Assembly: GCA_937942405.1 (NCBI GenBank) | Contig: CALDEN010000327.1 | Coordinates: 1 to 6,594, forward strand | DNA: 6,594 nt | Source: an uncultured Saprospiraceae bacterium | GTDB taxonomy: Bacteria; Bacteroidota; Bacteroidia; Chitinophagales; Saprospiraceae | Direction of reading: 5' to 3' | In this document: positions 1 to 5,827 of the stretch, one piece after another | How positions within the stretch are numbered: position 1 is the stretch's first letter | How the letters are laid out: each line of letters begins with the position of its first letter | Made by a program: the position numbers and the translations under genes | Notes under the pieces: generated by a model | Databases searched by the model: none | Told to the model about the DNA's origin: nothing | What the model saw: only the letters and a program-made list of their open reading frames with translations

Positions 1-1946
1 TTGATATTTTGTGCAGCTGCAAAATTTCCAATTCCTCTCTTATCTGCACCAGTATCGCCCGGCTCTACAGTCGTGATCAGTGAGAAGAAATCACTCCATC
101 CTTCTCCCATCTGCTCATCTCCACCTAGACATCCTTGTGATGGACCTCCAGTAAGTCGCGTAGATATACCGTGTCCGAACTCATGAGCGATAATTCCATT
201 ATCAAAATCTCCATCTAGAAGATCCGGCCCAGCCACATCATGATTTTTGATATGTGCGATTACAGGGATCTCAGCCGCTAAGGATAATTTTATCGCATCA
301 CAAGTAGATTTTCCGACTCCTAAAGATGGGATCGTTACTTCATTGGCAAAGTCAGCACCTGCCATTGGGAATGGATCATTACCATCATCCCCTGGTGTAC
401 TCGCTCCAGGTATGTTACATATAAGAACTGCTAAAGCACCTGCTTGCTGAGCATAGTATGCTTTTTCTGAGAAGAAGCAGCTTCCTCTATCTACGATGGC
501 TATTTTGCCAGTAAGGTCATTTTGTACTTCAGAACATGCATCAGTTTCAGCACCGCCGTTGCCACCCATGTCATCATCTACCACGATACATTCTGCCTCT
601 ATATCTACAGCAGCACCTGATATATCTGGACCGAAGTCTGCCGTTCCAGAATCGTAAAATCCTTCTAATTGACTAGGGGCATTTATTCTTAGTAATCCTC
701 CTGTGTTATCCCACAAGAACATTTGCATCCTTCCGTTTCCGCCATCTGGTGGAGTAGCAAAGTTTGCATTGTTTGTACCACTTCCATCTTGGCCTTCAGC
801 CTGAACATAATCTCCTTCTAGACCTCCTAGTCCGAAGTTATTTTGTTGGAAATTTCCTGCTTCTTCTGTAAATCCTACCGCATATGAGATGTCATGCATC
901 ATGTTTACCATGTAGAATAGATTTACGTGTGCAAAGCCATTAAGATCTGTAGGCTCGAATTCACTATCGTATGGAAAATCAAAAATAAGATCATCGCCAC
1001 CATCTGGCTCTGTTCCATCAGATATGTCATTTCCATCGGTATCGGCATATGCCCATACATTGTTCCCTCTTGTAATCGTGTAGTTATCTGTCCCGGTACT
1101 ATGCCATCCTTGTGGTGATGAGCTCGGTATCGCTGGATCTTCTATGATCGTCTGAGGTCCATAGATCGGACTCTCTATAGGCAGTGCAAAAACATTATAA
1201 GATGCATCTGCCATTGCAATCGCTGCAGCGGATGATTTAAAACTCTGCTTGTGCTCTACGATACTATGAGCTGCACAGTCATGGCTTTGGTTTTTATACC
1301 CATGCTTATCATGTTTACAGTATACTGTATAGTTGTGCTTATTGATGATTTTACCTGTAGAAGCATCTGCTCGTACACTCCAGTAATCCGCATCAGTTTT
1401 CATATCTACCGTAAAGTCCCATACAAGTACGAGTTCGTTTTCCTCATTTAGTTGATATACTAGCTTAGCGATTACATCACTATTACTGAAATCTGGTTGA
1501 GCAAACACATAACTGTTTTCGCTAGATCTACTCTGTACTTTTAGAGTAGTGAGAGAGGTCGGTACATTCATTTCGCTCAAAGCGGTAAAAATGGCATCTT
1601 CTACAGTCATTCCAGCTTGTGTAGTAGATACTTTACCTTTTGCATCTCCTATAAATTTAGAAGTAGCATAAAGGATTTTTCCATCTTTAATATTGATTGC
1701 GGCGATGGCATCATTAATAGGAATCCCTTTATGACTTTGCTGCACATATACATGGGTCACTCCATTATGCTTAGAAGTATACATATCTGAGATTAGCGGA
1801 TCTTCTATATCGCTTTCGCTTAGGTTCCATTCTTCCGATTTATCTTCTAATGTTCGTAGAGCGATATCTACTGGATTTTGCTGTTGTGCAAATGCACTGA
1901 AAAACAAGCTTACCATTAGAAAACAAAGTGTAGATTTTAAACGCAT
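1..1946 (-). CDS. Secreted M36 (fungalysin-type) zinc metallopeptidase with PA domain, N-terminal 648 residues; C-terminus beyond the window
   Basis: Predicted extracellular zinc endopeptidase of family M36. The frame is open from ATG at 1946 to the left edge, so the 3' end is missing. Residues 1-20 form a signal peptide (MRLK, hydrophobic core, AFA then Gln-rich). Residues about 45-200 look like the propeptide (FTP/PepSY-like, with HVYVQQSHKGIPIND near 65). A linker at 204-232 carries six His and two Cys. The catalytic domain starts near 250. A PA domain is inserted at about 441-575 (KIAIVDRGSCFFSEKA). The zinc site follows: HEFGH at 588-592 (ligands His588 and His592, catalytic Glu589), STRLTGGPSQGC, then GEGWSDF with third ligand Glu615. 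M36 enzymes are made as zymogens and cleave off their propeptide. Bacteroidota homologues usually end in a T9SS sorting domain, which cannot be checked here. It is divergent from rlmB. The family call is firm; the substrate is unknown. Confidence 0.95.
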   Translation of the reverse strand, partial: MRLKSTLCFLMVSLFFSAFAQQQNPVDIALRTLEDKSEEWNLSESDIEDPLISDMYTSKHNGVTHVYVQQSHKGIPINDAIAAINIKDGKILYATSKFIGDAKGKVSTTQAGMTVEDAIFTALSEMNVPTSLTTLKVQSRSSENSYVFAQPDFSNSDVIAKLVYQLNEENELVLVWDFTVDMKTDADYWSVRADASTGKIINKHNYTVYCKHDKHGYKNQSHDCAAHSIVEHKQSFKSSAAAIAMADASYNVFALPIESPIYGPQTIIEDPAIPSSSPQGWHSTGTDNYTITRGNNVWAYADTDGNDISDGTEPDGGDDLIFDFPYDSEFEPTDLNGFAHVNLFYMVNMMHDISYAVGFTEEAGNFQQNNFGLGGLEGDYVQAEGQDGSGTNNANFATPPDGGNGRMQMFLWDNTGGLLRINAPSQLEGFYDSGTADFGPDISGAAVDIEAECIVVDDDMGGNGGAETDACSEVQNDLTGKIAIVDRGSCFFSEKAYYAQQAGALAVLICNIPGASTPGDDGNDPFPMAGADFANEVTIPSLGVGKSTCDAIKLSLAAEIPVIAHIKNHDVAGPDLLDGDFDNGIIAHEFGHGISTRLTGGPSQGCLGGDEQMGEGWSDFFSLITTVEPGDTGADKRGIGNFAAAQNI

Positions 1947-2009
1947 AGATAGGTTTTTATGTTAGATAAAATAAGACAAGTAATATACGACAAACACTAT
2001 AATTTCAAT

Positions 2010-2017
2010 TAAGTTTG
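2010..2017 (+). promoter_or_regulatory. Possible -7 element (TAAGTTTG) for the rlmB operon
   Basis: TAAGTTTG matches the Bacteroidota -7 consensus TAnnTTTG and lies 48 bp before the rlmB start, a plausible leader length. No TTG is seen at the expected -33 position, so this is only a half match. It sits in the 119-bp divergent region 1947-2065, which must also hold the promoter of the M36 gene. The only minus-strand resemblance is TAGTGTTTG, with one base too many between TA and TTTG. The region also has a small inverted repeat, ATGTC-TACAG-GACAT, at 2031-2045. Confidence 0.25.
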
Positions 2018-2065
2018 GGTATCGCTAAATATGTCTACAGGACATTTTAAACAAAAAAACGTGAA

Positions 2066-2806
2066 GTGGAATTAAAAGACCAAATAATATTCGGAAGAAA
2101 GCCAGTTTTAGACGCCATTAAATCTGGAATCGTAATTGATAAGATTTTGGTCATTCAGAGTCTTCGTGGAGAGTTCGAGGTCGAGATACGTAATAAGGCT
2201 AAAGAAAATGGCATTTCTATTCAGCGAGTACCACAAGAAAAACTCAACAAGGTCAGCAGGAATCATACCCATCAGGGAATTATTGCCTACCTATCACCGC
2301 TCAAGTATCAAAATCTGCGTACTATGTTACCGGAGATACTGGAGTCTGAAAAACACCCCGTACTATTACTGATGGATGGGGTAGAGGATGTCCGTAACTT
2401 TGGGGCGATCGGTCGTTCTGCACTGGCATTCGGAGTAGATATGATTATCACTTTTGCCAAGGGAAATGCCAGAATAAACGATGTAGCTGTAAAAACCTCC
2501 GCTGGAGCTTTGCTCAATATTCCGGTATGTAAAGAAAAGGATATGGAGGATACACTATCTTATTTAGGGAGTCTCGGGGTGACCGTATTGGCAAGTAGCC
2601 TGGATAGCGAGCACTATCTAGAAGATATAAAAGTCGAGGGCCCTATAGCGGTAGTGATGGGTTCCGAGGAGAGAGGAGTGAGTAAGGTGACTAGCGATTA
2701 TGCCGATACTACATTTAAAATAAAACAGTCTAACAAAATGGATTCGTTAAACGTGTCTGTAGCAGCAGGGATCATCTTGCACCATATATATAATCAACAA
2801 AAATGA
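2066..2806 (+). CDS. rlmB: 23S rRNA (guanosine-2'-O-)-methyltransferase RlmB, TrmH/SpoU family
   Basis: SAM-dependent enzyme that methylates the 2'-OH of a guanosine in the 23S rRNA peptidyl-transferase region (G2251 in E. coli). It has 246 residues, normal for RlmB. Residues 1-75 are the L30e-like RNA-binding domain (IFGRKPVLDAIKSG at 8-21). The SPOUT methyltransferase domain follows with all three family motifs: motif 1 DGVEDVRNFGAIGRSAL (104-120, with Asn111 and Arg117), motif 2 VVMGSEERGVS (196-206), and motif 3 MDSLNVSVAAG (225-235), which with motif 2 forms the knotted SAM pocket. The start is GTG: an in-frame TAA lies at 2048-2050 with no other start codon between, and translation from GTG gives the expected N-terminus. 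No Shine-Dalgarno is visible; the leader is A-rich. First gene of a three-gene operon; its TGA overlaps the next ATG. A generic TrmH-family tRNA/rRNA methylase is the alternative, but the N-terminal domain favours RlmB. Confidence 0.93.
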   Translation: MELKDQIIFGRKPVLDAIKSGIVIDKILVIQSLRGEFEVEIRNKAKENGISIQRVPQEKLNKVSRNHTHQGIIAYLSPLKYQNLRTMLPEILESEKHPVLLLMDGVEDVRNFGAIGRSALAFGVDMIITFAKGNARINDVAVKTSAGALLNIPVCKEKDMEDTLSYLGSLGVTVLASSLDSEHYLEDIKVEGPIAVVMGSEERGVSKVTSDYADTTFKIKQSNKMDSLNVSVAAGIILHHIYNQQK

Positions 2807-3768
2807 GTTTAAGGAATTCACTTTTTTTAAGTCTACTCGTATTTTTTGGCTTAAGCCAAATAGCATGTAACGCTACAAAGGACATCGTCCAGGGAAAAGA
2901 GAGTAGCATGGCACCATCCATAGAATTAGAAAATGCTCTTCTATGGGAAGTTTCTGGCAATGGATTGACCGAGCCTTCCTATGTCTATGGTACGATACAT
3001 ATCATCGGTAGTGATGACTATTTTTTGCCCAAAGGGACGCTAAGTGCCATCGACGCAGCTGATGAAGTCATCTTTGAGATAGATATGAACGAGATGACGG
3101 ATATGACTAGTCAGATGGGACTACTCAAAGACATATTTATGAACGATGATAAATCCCTCAAAGATTTACTCTCTGATGAAGATTATAAAGTAGTTTCTGC
3201 TCATTTTGAAAAAATGGGATTACCGCTTTTTATGTTTGAACGTATGAAGCCCATGTTCTTGACTGTATTTGCTTCGACAGATTTTGATCCTTCTGGATTA
3301 CAAAACGGAAGCATGAAGTCTTATGAATTTGAATTTTTTGAAATGGCTTCTAAATCTGGCAAACCTGTAAGTGGACTAGAGACGATCGCTTTTCAGATGG
3401 GTATATTCGATAAAATACCCTATGATAAGCAAGCACAGATGCTGGTAGAATCCATCAAAAATGCAGACTTAGGAGGTTCTGAACTTGCAGAAATGGTACA
3501 CATCTACAAAACCCAAAACATAGATGCCATGGTCAGTATGATCTCTGATGATGATTCTGGGATGGGCGATTACGAGGATATACTCGTAGATGGTAGAAAT
3601 AAAAACTGGATTCCATTGATGATGGATAAGATGAAGGTGAAGCAAGTATTTTTTGCAGTAGGAGCTGGACACTTGGGTGGTAAAAATGGTGTAATCAATT
3701 TATTAAAAGACCAAGGGTACACCTTGACCCCACTAAGTAATACCAATGGCACTTCTAAAAGCAATTAG
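2803..3768 (+). CDS. TraB/GumN family protein, secreted or lipid-anchored
   Basis: 321-residue member of the TraB/GumN (PF01963) family, related to the TIKI metalloproteases of animals; bacterial members have no firmly assigned substrate. The hallmarks are present: the two GX2H motifs GTIH (63-66) and GAGH (287-290, followed by LGG), an acidic FEID segment (91-94), GLETIAFQ (191-198), RNKNW (265-269), and the C-terminal LLKDQGYTLTPL segment (300-311). Residues 1-22 are an export signal with a hydrophobic core ending in Ser-Gln-Ile-Ala-Cys22. Cys22 could be a lipidation site, but Gln at -3 and Ile at -2 are not a typical lipobox, so lipoprotein versus periplasmic protein is open. ATG at 2803 overlaps the rlmB stop as ATGA, suggesting translational coupling. 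The codons for residues 15-20 contain the 16-bp palindrome also found at 4858-4873. Enzymatic activity is inferred from the family only. Confidence 0.88.
   Translation: MSLRNSLFLSLLVFFGLSQIACNATKDIVQGKESSMAPSIELENALLWEVSGNGLTEPSYVYGTIHIIGSDDYFLPKGTLSAIDAADEVIFEIDMNEMTDMTSQMGLLKDIFMNDDKSLKDLLSDEDYKVVSAHFEKMGLPLFMFERMKPMFLTVFASTDFDPSGLQNGSMKSYEFEFFEMASKSGKPVSGLETIAFQMGIFDKIPYDKQAQMLVESIKNADLGGSELAEMVHIYKTQNIDAMVSMISDDDSGMGDYEDILVDGRNKNWIPLMMDKMKVKQVFFAVGAGHLGGKNGVINLLKDQGYTLTPLSNTNGTSKSN
2845..2860. repeat. 16-bp perfect palindrome TTTGGCTTAAGCCAAA, copy 1 (intragenic)
   Basis: The sequence equals its own reverse complement over 16 bp. It falls in the signal-peptide codons of the TraB/GumN gene, where it reads Phe-Gly-Leu-Ser-Gln plus the first base of Ile. 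An identical copy lies at 4858-4873. Flanks are not shared beyond the palindrome (TTT before and TAG after here). No T-run follows on either strand as a terminator would need. Function unknown. Confidence 0.7.
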
Positions 3769-4258
3769 AGGCATATCCCCATCGATAGATGAGAGCTGTT
3801 ATGTTGCAGAAAACGCCGTCATCACGGGTGATGTACAGATCGGTAAAAATGGAAGTATCTGGTTCCATACTGTCATCCGAGGAGATTGTAATAAGATCAT
3901 CATCGGTGATAATGTAAATATCCAAGACCTCACCATGGTGCATGGCTCGACAGGGCGAGGAGATACCATCATCGGGAATAATGTTTCCATAGGACATAGG
4001 GCGATCATACATGGCTGTCAGATTAGAGATAATGTGCTGATAGGTATGGGGGCCATTATATTAGATGACACCATAATCGAATCTGATGTGATCGTCGCTG
4101 CAGGGGCAGTCGTAACCGCAAACCAAGTTTTAAAATCAGGATGGATGTACGCTGGTATTCCTGCTAAACCGATCAAAGAAATCTCTCCTGAGATGGCACA
4201 AGTCTACATACAAGGAACTGCAAAAGGGTATATCGAGTACGCTAAGTTGTATAAGTAA
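3746..4258 (+). CDS. Gamma-carbonic-anhydrase-type hexapeptide-repeat protein
   Basis: 170-residue left-handed beta-helix protein of the gamma-carbonic anhydrase/PaaY/CaiE-like family; such proteins form trimers with metal sites at subunit interfaces. Hexapeptide turns run from about residue 20 to 125 (AVITGDVQIG, IIIGDNVNIQ, TIIGNNVSIG, VLIGMGAIIL). The residues known to matter in the archaeal enzyme Cam are all visible: metal ligands His66 (MVHG), His84 (IGHR) and His89 (IHGC), plus Arg45-Gly-Asp47 and Asn58-Ile-Gln60-Asp61. A C-terminal helix with the YAGIPAKPIKEIS segment (135-147) is typical. CO2 hydration is therefore possible, but many homologues of this short form lack measurable activity, or act as thioesterases (PaaY). 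There is no signal peptide, so it is cytoplasmic. ATG at 3746 lies 23 bp inside the preceding gene. It is the last gene of the operon and converges with the GNAT gene across 16 bp. Confidence 0.9.
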   Translation: MALLKAIRGISPSIDESCYVAENAVITGDVQIGKNGSIWFHTVIRGDCNKIIIGDNVNIQDLTMVHGSTGRGDTIIGNNVSIGHRAIIHGCQIRDNVLIGMGAIILDDTIIESDVIVAAGAVVTANQVLKSGWMYAGIPAKPIKEISPEMAQVYIQGTAKGYIEYAKLYK

Positions 4259-4274
4259 GAGCTTTTTATTTAAA

Positions 4275-4787
4275 TTATCTTTCTACCTCTCTCTGAAAAA
4301 GACACACATCTCCTTGACCATAATGAGCTGGTAATTCGGAAGTGTTTTCGAGTTTTTGAGTGCCTAAAAAGTCAAAACCGAATTTTCCATAATGATTTAT
4401 CAATCCTTTATTCAATCCGACGGTGTCTAGTCTTACGTATTTCAGCTCGTTACGGATGCAATATTTGTCTGCCCAGTGGACGATGTTTTTTACCAGATTT
4501 TGACCACGAAAATCAGGATTAGTGGCTATGCGATGAATATAAACGGAAGGCTCGCTATTTTTCTCTCCCCAGATCATTTCATCGTTTAATGTTGTTGCCC
4601 ATATACATGCAATTTGATCATCGATGATTATTTTCCATTGTCGATTTTCCTGAATTTCTGATCGAATTAATTCACGAGGAAACTCAGGCCAGAATACTTG
4701 ATTTTTGGATTTCATGTATTCAGTAGCTACACGGTAATATTCAAAAATCACATCGATGTCACTGATATCACTATTTTTTATGAGCAT
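4275..4787 (-). CDS. GNAT-family N-acetyltransferase
   Basis: 170-residue single-domain acetyltransferase, presumably using acetyl-CoA; the acceptor cannot be predicted. The GNAT core is recognisable: an N-terminal helix region (IDVIFEYYRVATEYM, 11-25), strand WKIIIDDQIACIWA (51-64), strand plus motif A VYIHRIATNPDFRGQNLVK (82-100) leading into the helix NIVHWADKYC, then motif B-like YVRLDTVGLNKGLINHYGKFGF (117-138). The acetyl-CoA pyrophosphate loop, usually Arg/Gln-x-x-Gly-x-Gly/Ala, reads Arg94-Gly-Gln-Asn97-Leu-Val99, so both key small residues are replaced. I recall a similar loop in other Bacteroidota GNATs, so this may be a subfamily trait. It lies 92 bp downstream of the EamA gene on the same strand; that gap holds two dyad elements. 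The two may be co-transcribed. The 16 bp to the convergent operon show no clear terminator. Confidence 0.82.
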   Translation of the reverse strand: MLIKNSDISDIDVIFEYYRVATEYMKSKNQVFWPEFPRELIRSEIQENRQWKIIIDDQIACIWATTLNDEMIWGEKNSEPSVYIHRIATNPDFRGQNLVKNIVHWADKYCIRNELKYVRLDTVGLNKGLINHYGKFGFDFLGTQKLENTSELPAHYGQGDVCLFQREVER

Positions 4788-4802
4788 GAATTGCGTTTTC
4801 CG

Positions 4803-4816
4803 TTCAGAAGTCTGAA
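4803..4816. promoter_or_regulatory. Inverted repeat TTCAGA-AG-TCTGAA upstream of the GNAT gene
   Basis: A perfect 6-bp dyad with a 2-bp centre lies 15 bp before the GNAT start codon at 4787. Position and size suit an operator bound by a small dimeric regulator, or a short hairpin in the leader. No regulator gene is adjacent, and a dyad this short can arise by chance. Confidence 0.25.
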
Positions 4817-4857
4817 TGATATTTCAAGATATTAAAACTTTCAAATAACTTGATCAC

Positions 4858-4873
4858 TTTGGCTTAAGCCAAA
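4858..4873. repeat. 16-bp perfect palindrome TTTGGCTTAAGCCAAA, copy 2 (intergenic)
   Basis: Identical to the copy at 2845-2860. It begins 6 bp after the EamA stop codon (reading the minus strand) and 70 bp before the GNAT start. As RNA it could fold as a 6-bp stem with a TTAA loop, but the minus-strand sequence after it is GTGATC, without a U-tract, so it is not a standard intrinsic terminator. A binding site or a genome-wide repeated motif are the alternatives. Confidence 0.7.
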
Positions 4874-4879
4874 ACCAAA

Positions 4880-5758
4880 CTAACTCTTACGTATCAGATA
4901 TACTCCTGTCAGGATAAGCCCCATACCGAGTAAATGGACTAGACCGATAGATTCTCCGTCGAGAAAGCCCCAAAACAAAGCCACTATAGGTATGATGTAA
5001 GCCACCGATGATGCGAAGACGGCACTTGTCCCTTGTACCAGTTTAAAGAAGAGCACAGTGGATATTACTGTGCCAAATATGGACAAAAAGACAATCGCTC
5101 CGGCTGACTGGATAAGCTCAGGGCTATATTCCATGTTAGAAAAACTGCCATTGAAGAGTAAGAATAATAAAGCAGGTGGTCCGATCATAGAAAAAGATAC
5201 TGCACTGAGTTTGAGCGGATCTATATTTTGGAATATGCTTTTGACGATGTTTATATTGAGTCCATAGCAAATCGTACCTCCTATGATAAACAGGGTGAAA
5301 AGTGGATTACCTCCGATATCAGTAGGGTCTTTTCCATAAAATATAAGTACCCCTGCACCGATAATTCCGATTATGATTCCGACAAATTTGAGTGCTACGA
5401 ATTGAGATCGGAATAATAAAATGCCTAGTAGGAATGTAAAAATGGGTGTGCAACTATTAAGTATACCAGCAATCGAGCTACTGATTTCTGTCTGTCCGAT
5501 GGGGTAGAGAAATGCAGGAATCCCGCTGCCTGTAAGACCCACGAGCAAGAAGTACTTCCACTGAGACCAGTCTATCGTTTTCCAAAATTTGATCAAAAAG
5601 GGTAGGAATGCCAGTGCGGAGAGACTGATCCTTAGAGCGGCTACTTCTAGAGGGCTGAACCCGATTATCGCTTTTTTTATGAGTATAAATGATGAACCCC
5701 ATACTATGGCCAAGGCAATAAAAACAAATGCGGTATATCTCTGTGATCGGTTAGTCAT
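4880..5758 (-). CDS. EamA/DMT-superfamily inner-membrane transporter
   Basis: 292-residue protein of the drug/metabolite transporter superfamily, consistent with the usual ten-helix layout from two tandem EamA domains. Hydrophobic segments lie near residues 8-27, 38-56, 69-87, 93-114, 122-139, 151-169, 180-203, 220-240, 246-265 and 270-289. The first helix carries WGSSFILIKKA (20-30), typical of EamA family starts, and the second half ends with the FWGFLDGE...LLGMGLILTGVYLIRK pattern of the last helix pair. Family members export amino acids, metabolites or drugs; the substrate cannot be read from sequence. ATG at 5758 starts 13 bp past the terminator of the upstream T9SS-protein gene, leaving little room for a separate promoter. 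The GNAT gene follows after 92 bp on the same strand and may be co-transcribed; a metabolite-modifying enzyme with an exporter would be a plausible but unproven pair. Confidence 0.92.
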   Translation of the reverse strand: MTNRSQRYTAFVFIALAIVWGSSFILIKKAIIGFSPLEVAALRISLSALAFLPFLIKFWKTIDWSQWKYFLLVGLTGSGIPAFLYPIGQTEISSSIAGILNSCTPIFTFLLGILLFRSQFVALKFVGIIIGIIGAGVLIFYGKDPTDIGGNPLFTLFIIGGTICYGLNINIVKSIFQNIDPLKLSAVSFSMIGPPALLFLLFNGSFSNMEYSPELIQSAGAIVFLSIFGTVISTVLFFKLVQGTSAVFASSVAYIIPIVALFWGFLDGESIGLVHLLGMGLILTGVYLIRKS

Positions 5759-5770
5759 CGGCAGTATAAC

Positions 5771-5806
5771 AAAAAAGCCATCAACCTGATTGCGGCTGAT
5801 GGCTTT
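5771..5806 (-). terminator. Intrinsic terminator of the T9SS-protein gene
   Basis: Read on the minus strand, AAAGCCATCAGCC pairs with GGTTGATGGCTTT: a 13-bp stem with one G-T pair, around the 7-nt loop GCAATCA. The stem runs into a T-run (six Ts in total), then GTTA. It starts 21 bp after the TAG stop at 5828-5830, the expected place for termination of that gene. Confidence 0.85.
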
Positions 5807-5827
5807 ATTAACTTTTTAAAAAGACTT

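Noticed and set aside
1..450. Plus-strand open frames opposite the M36 gene, including one starting at position 1
   Set aside because: The minus strand reads continuously as M36 here, including HEFGH and GEGWSD; the plus-strand frames are shadows.
3755..4012. 85-residue minus-strand open frame opposite the gamma-CA gene
   Set aside because: It lies entirely inside a well-supported gene with intact family motifs, has no recognisable domain, and its composition is that of an antisense shadow.
4259..4274. Possible bidirectional terminator between the convergent gamma-CA and GNAT genes
   Set aside because: The 16-bp gap is AT-rich with a short T-run, but I find no convincing stem on either strand.
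4858..4873. Palindrome copy 2 as the intrinsic terminator of the EamA gene
   Set aside because: It follows the stop codon closely, but has only a 6-bp stem and no T-run on either strand; copy 1 within a gene also argues against it.
5812..5823. 12-bp palindrome CTTTTTAAAAAG after the T9SS-protein region
   Set aside because: It is made almost only of A and T runs, which are common in intergenic DNA of this composition, and a far better terminator lies next to it.
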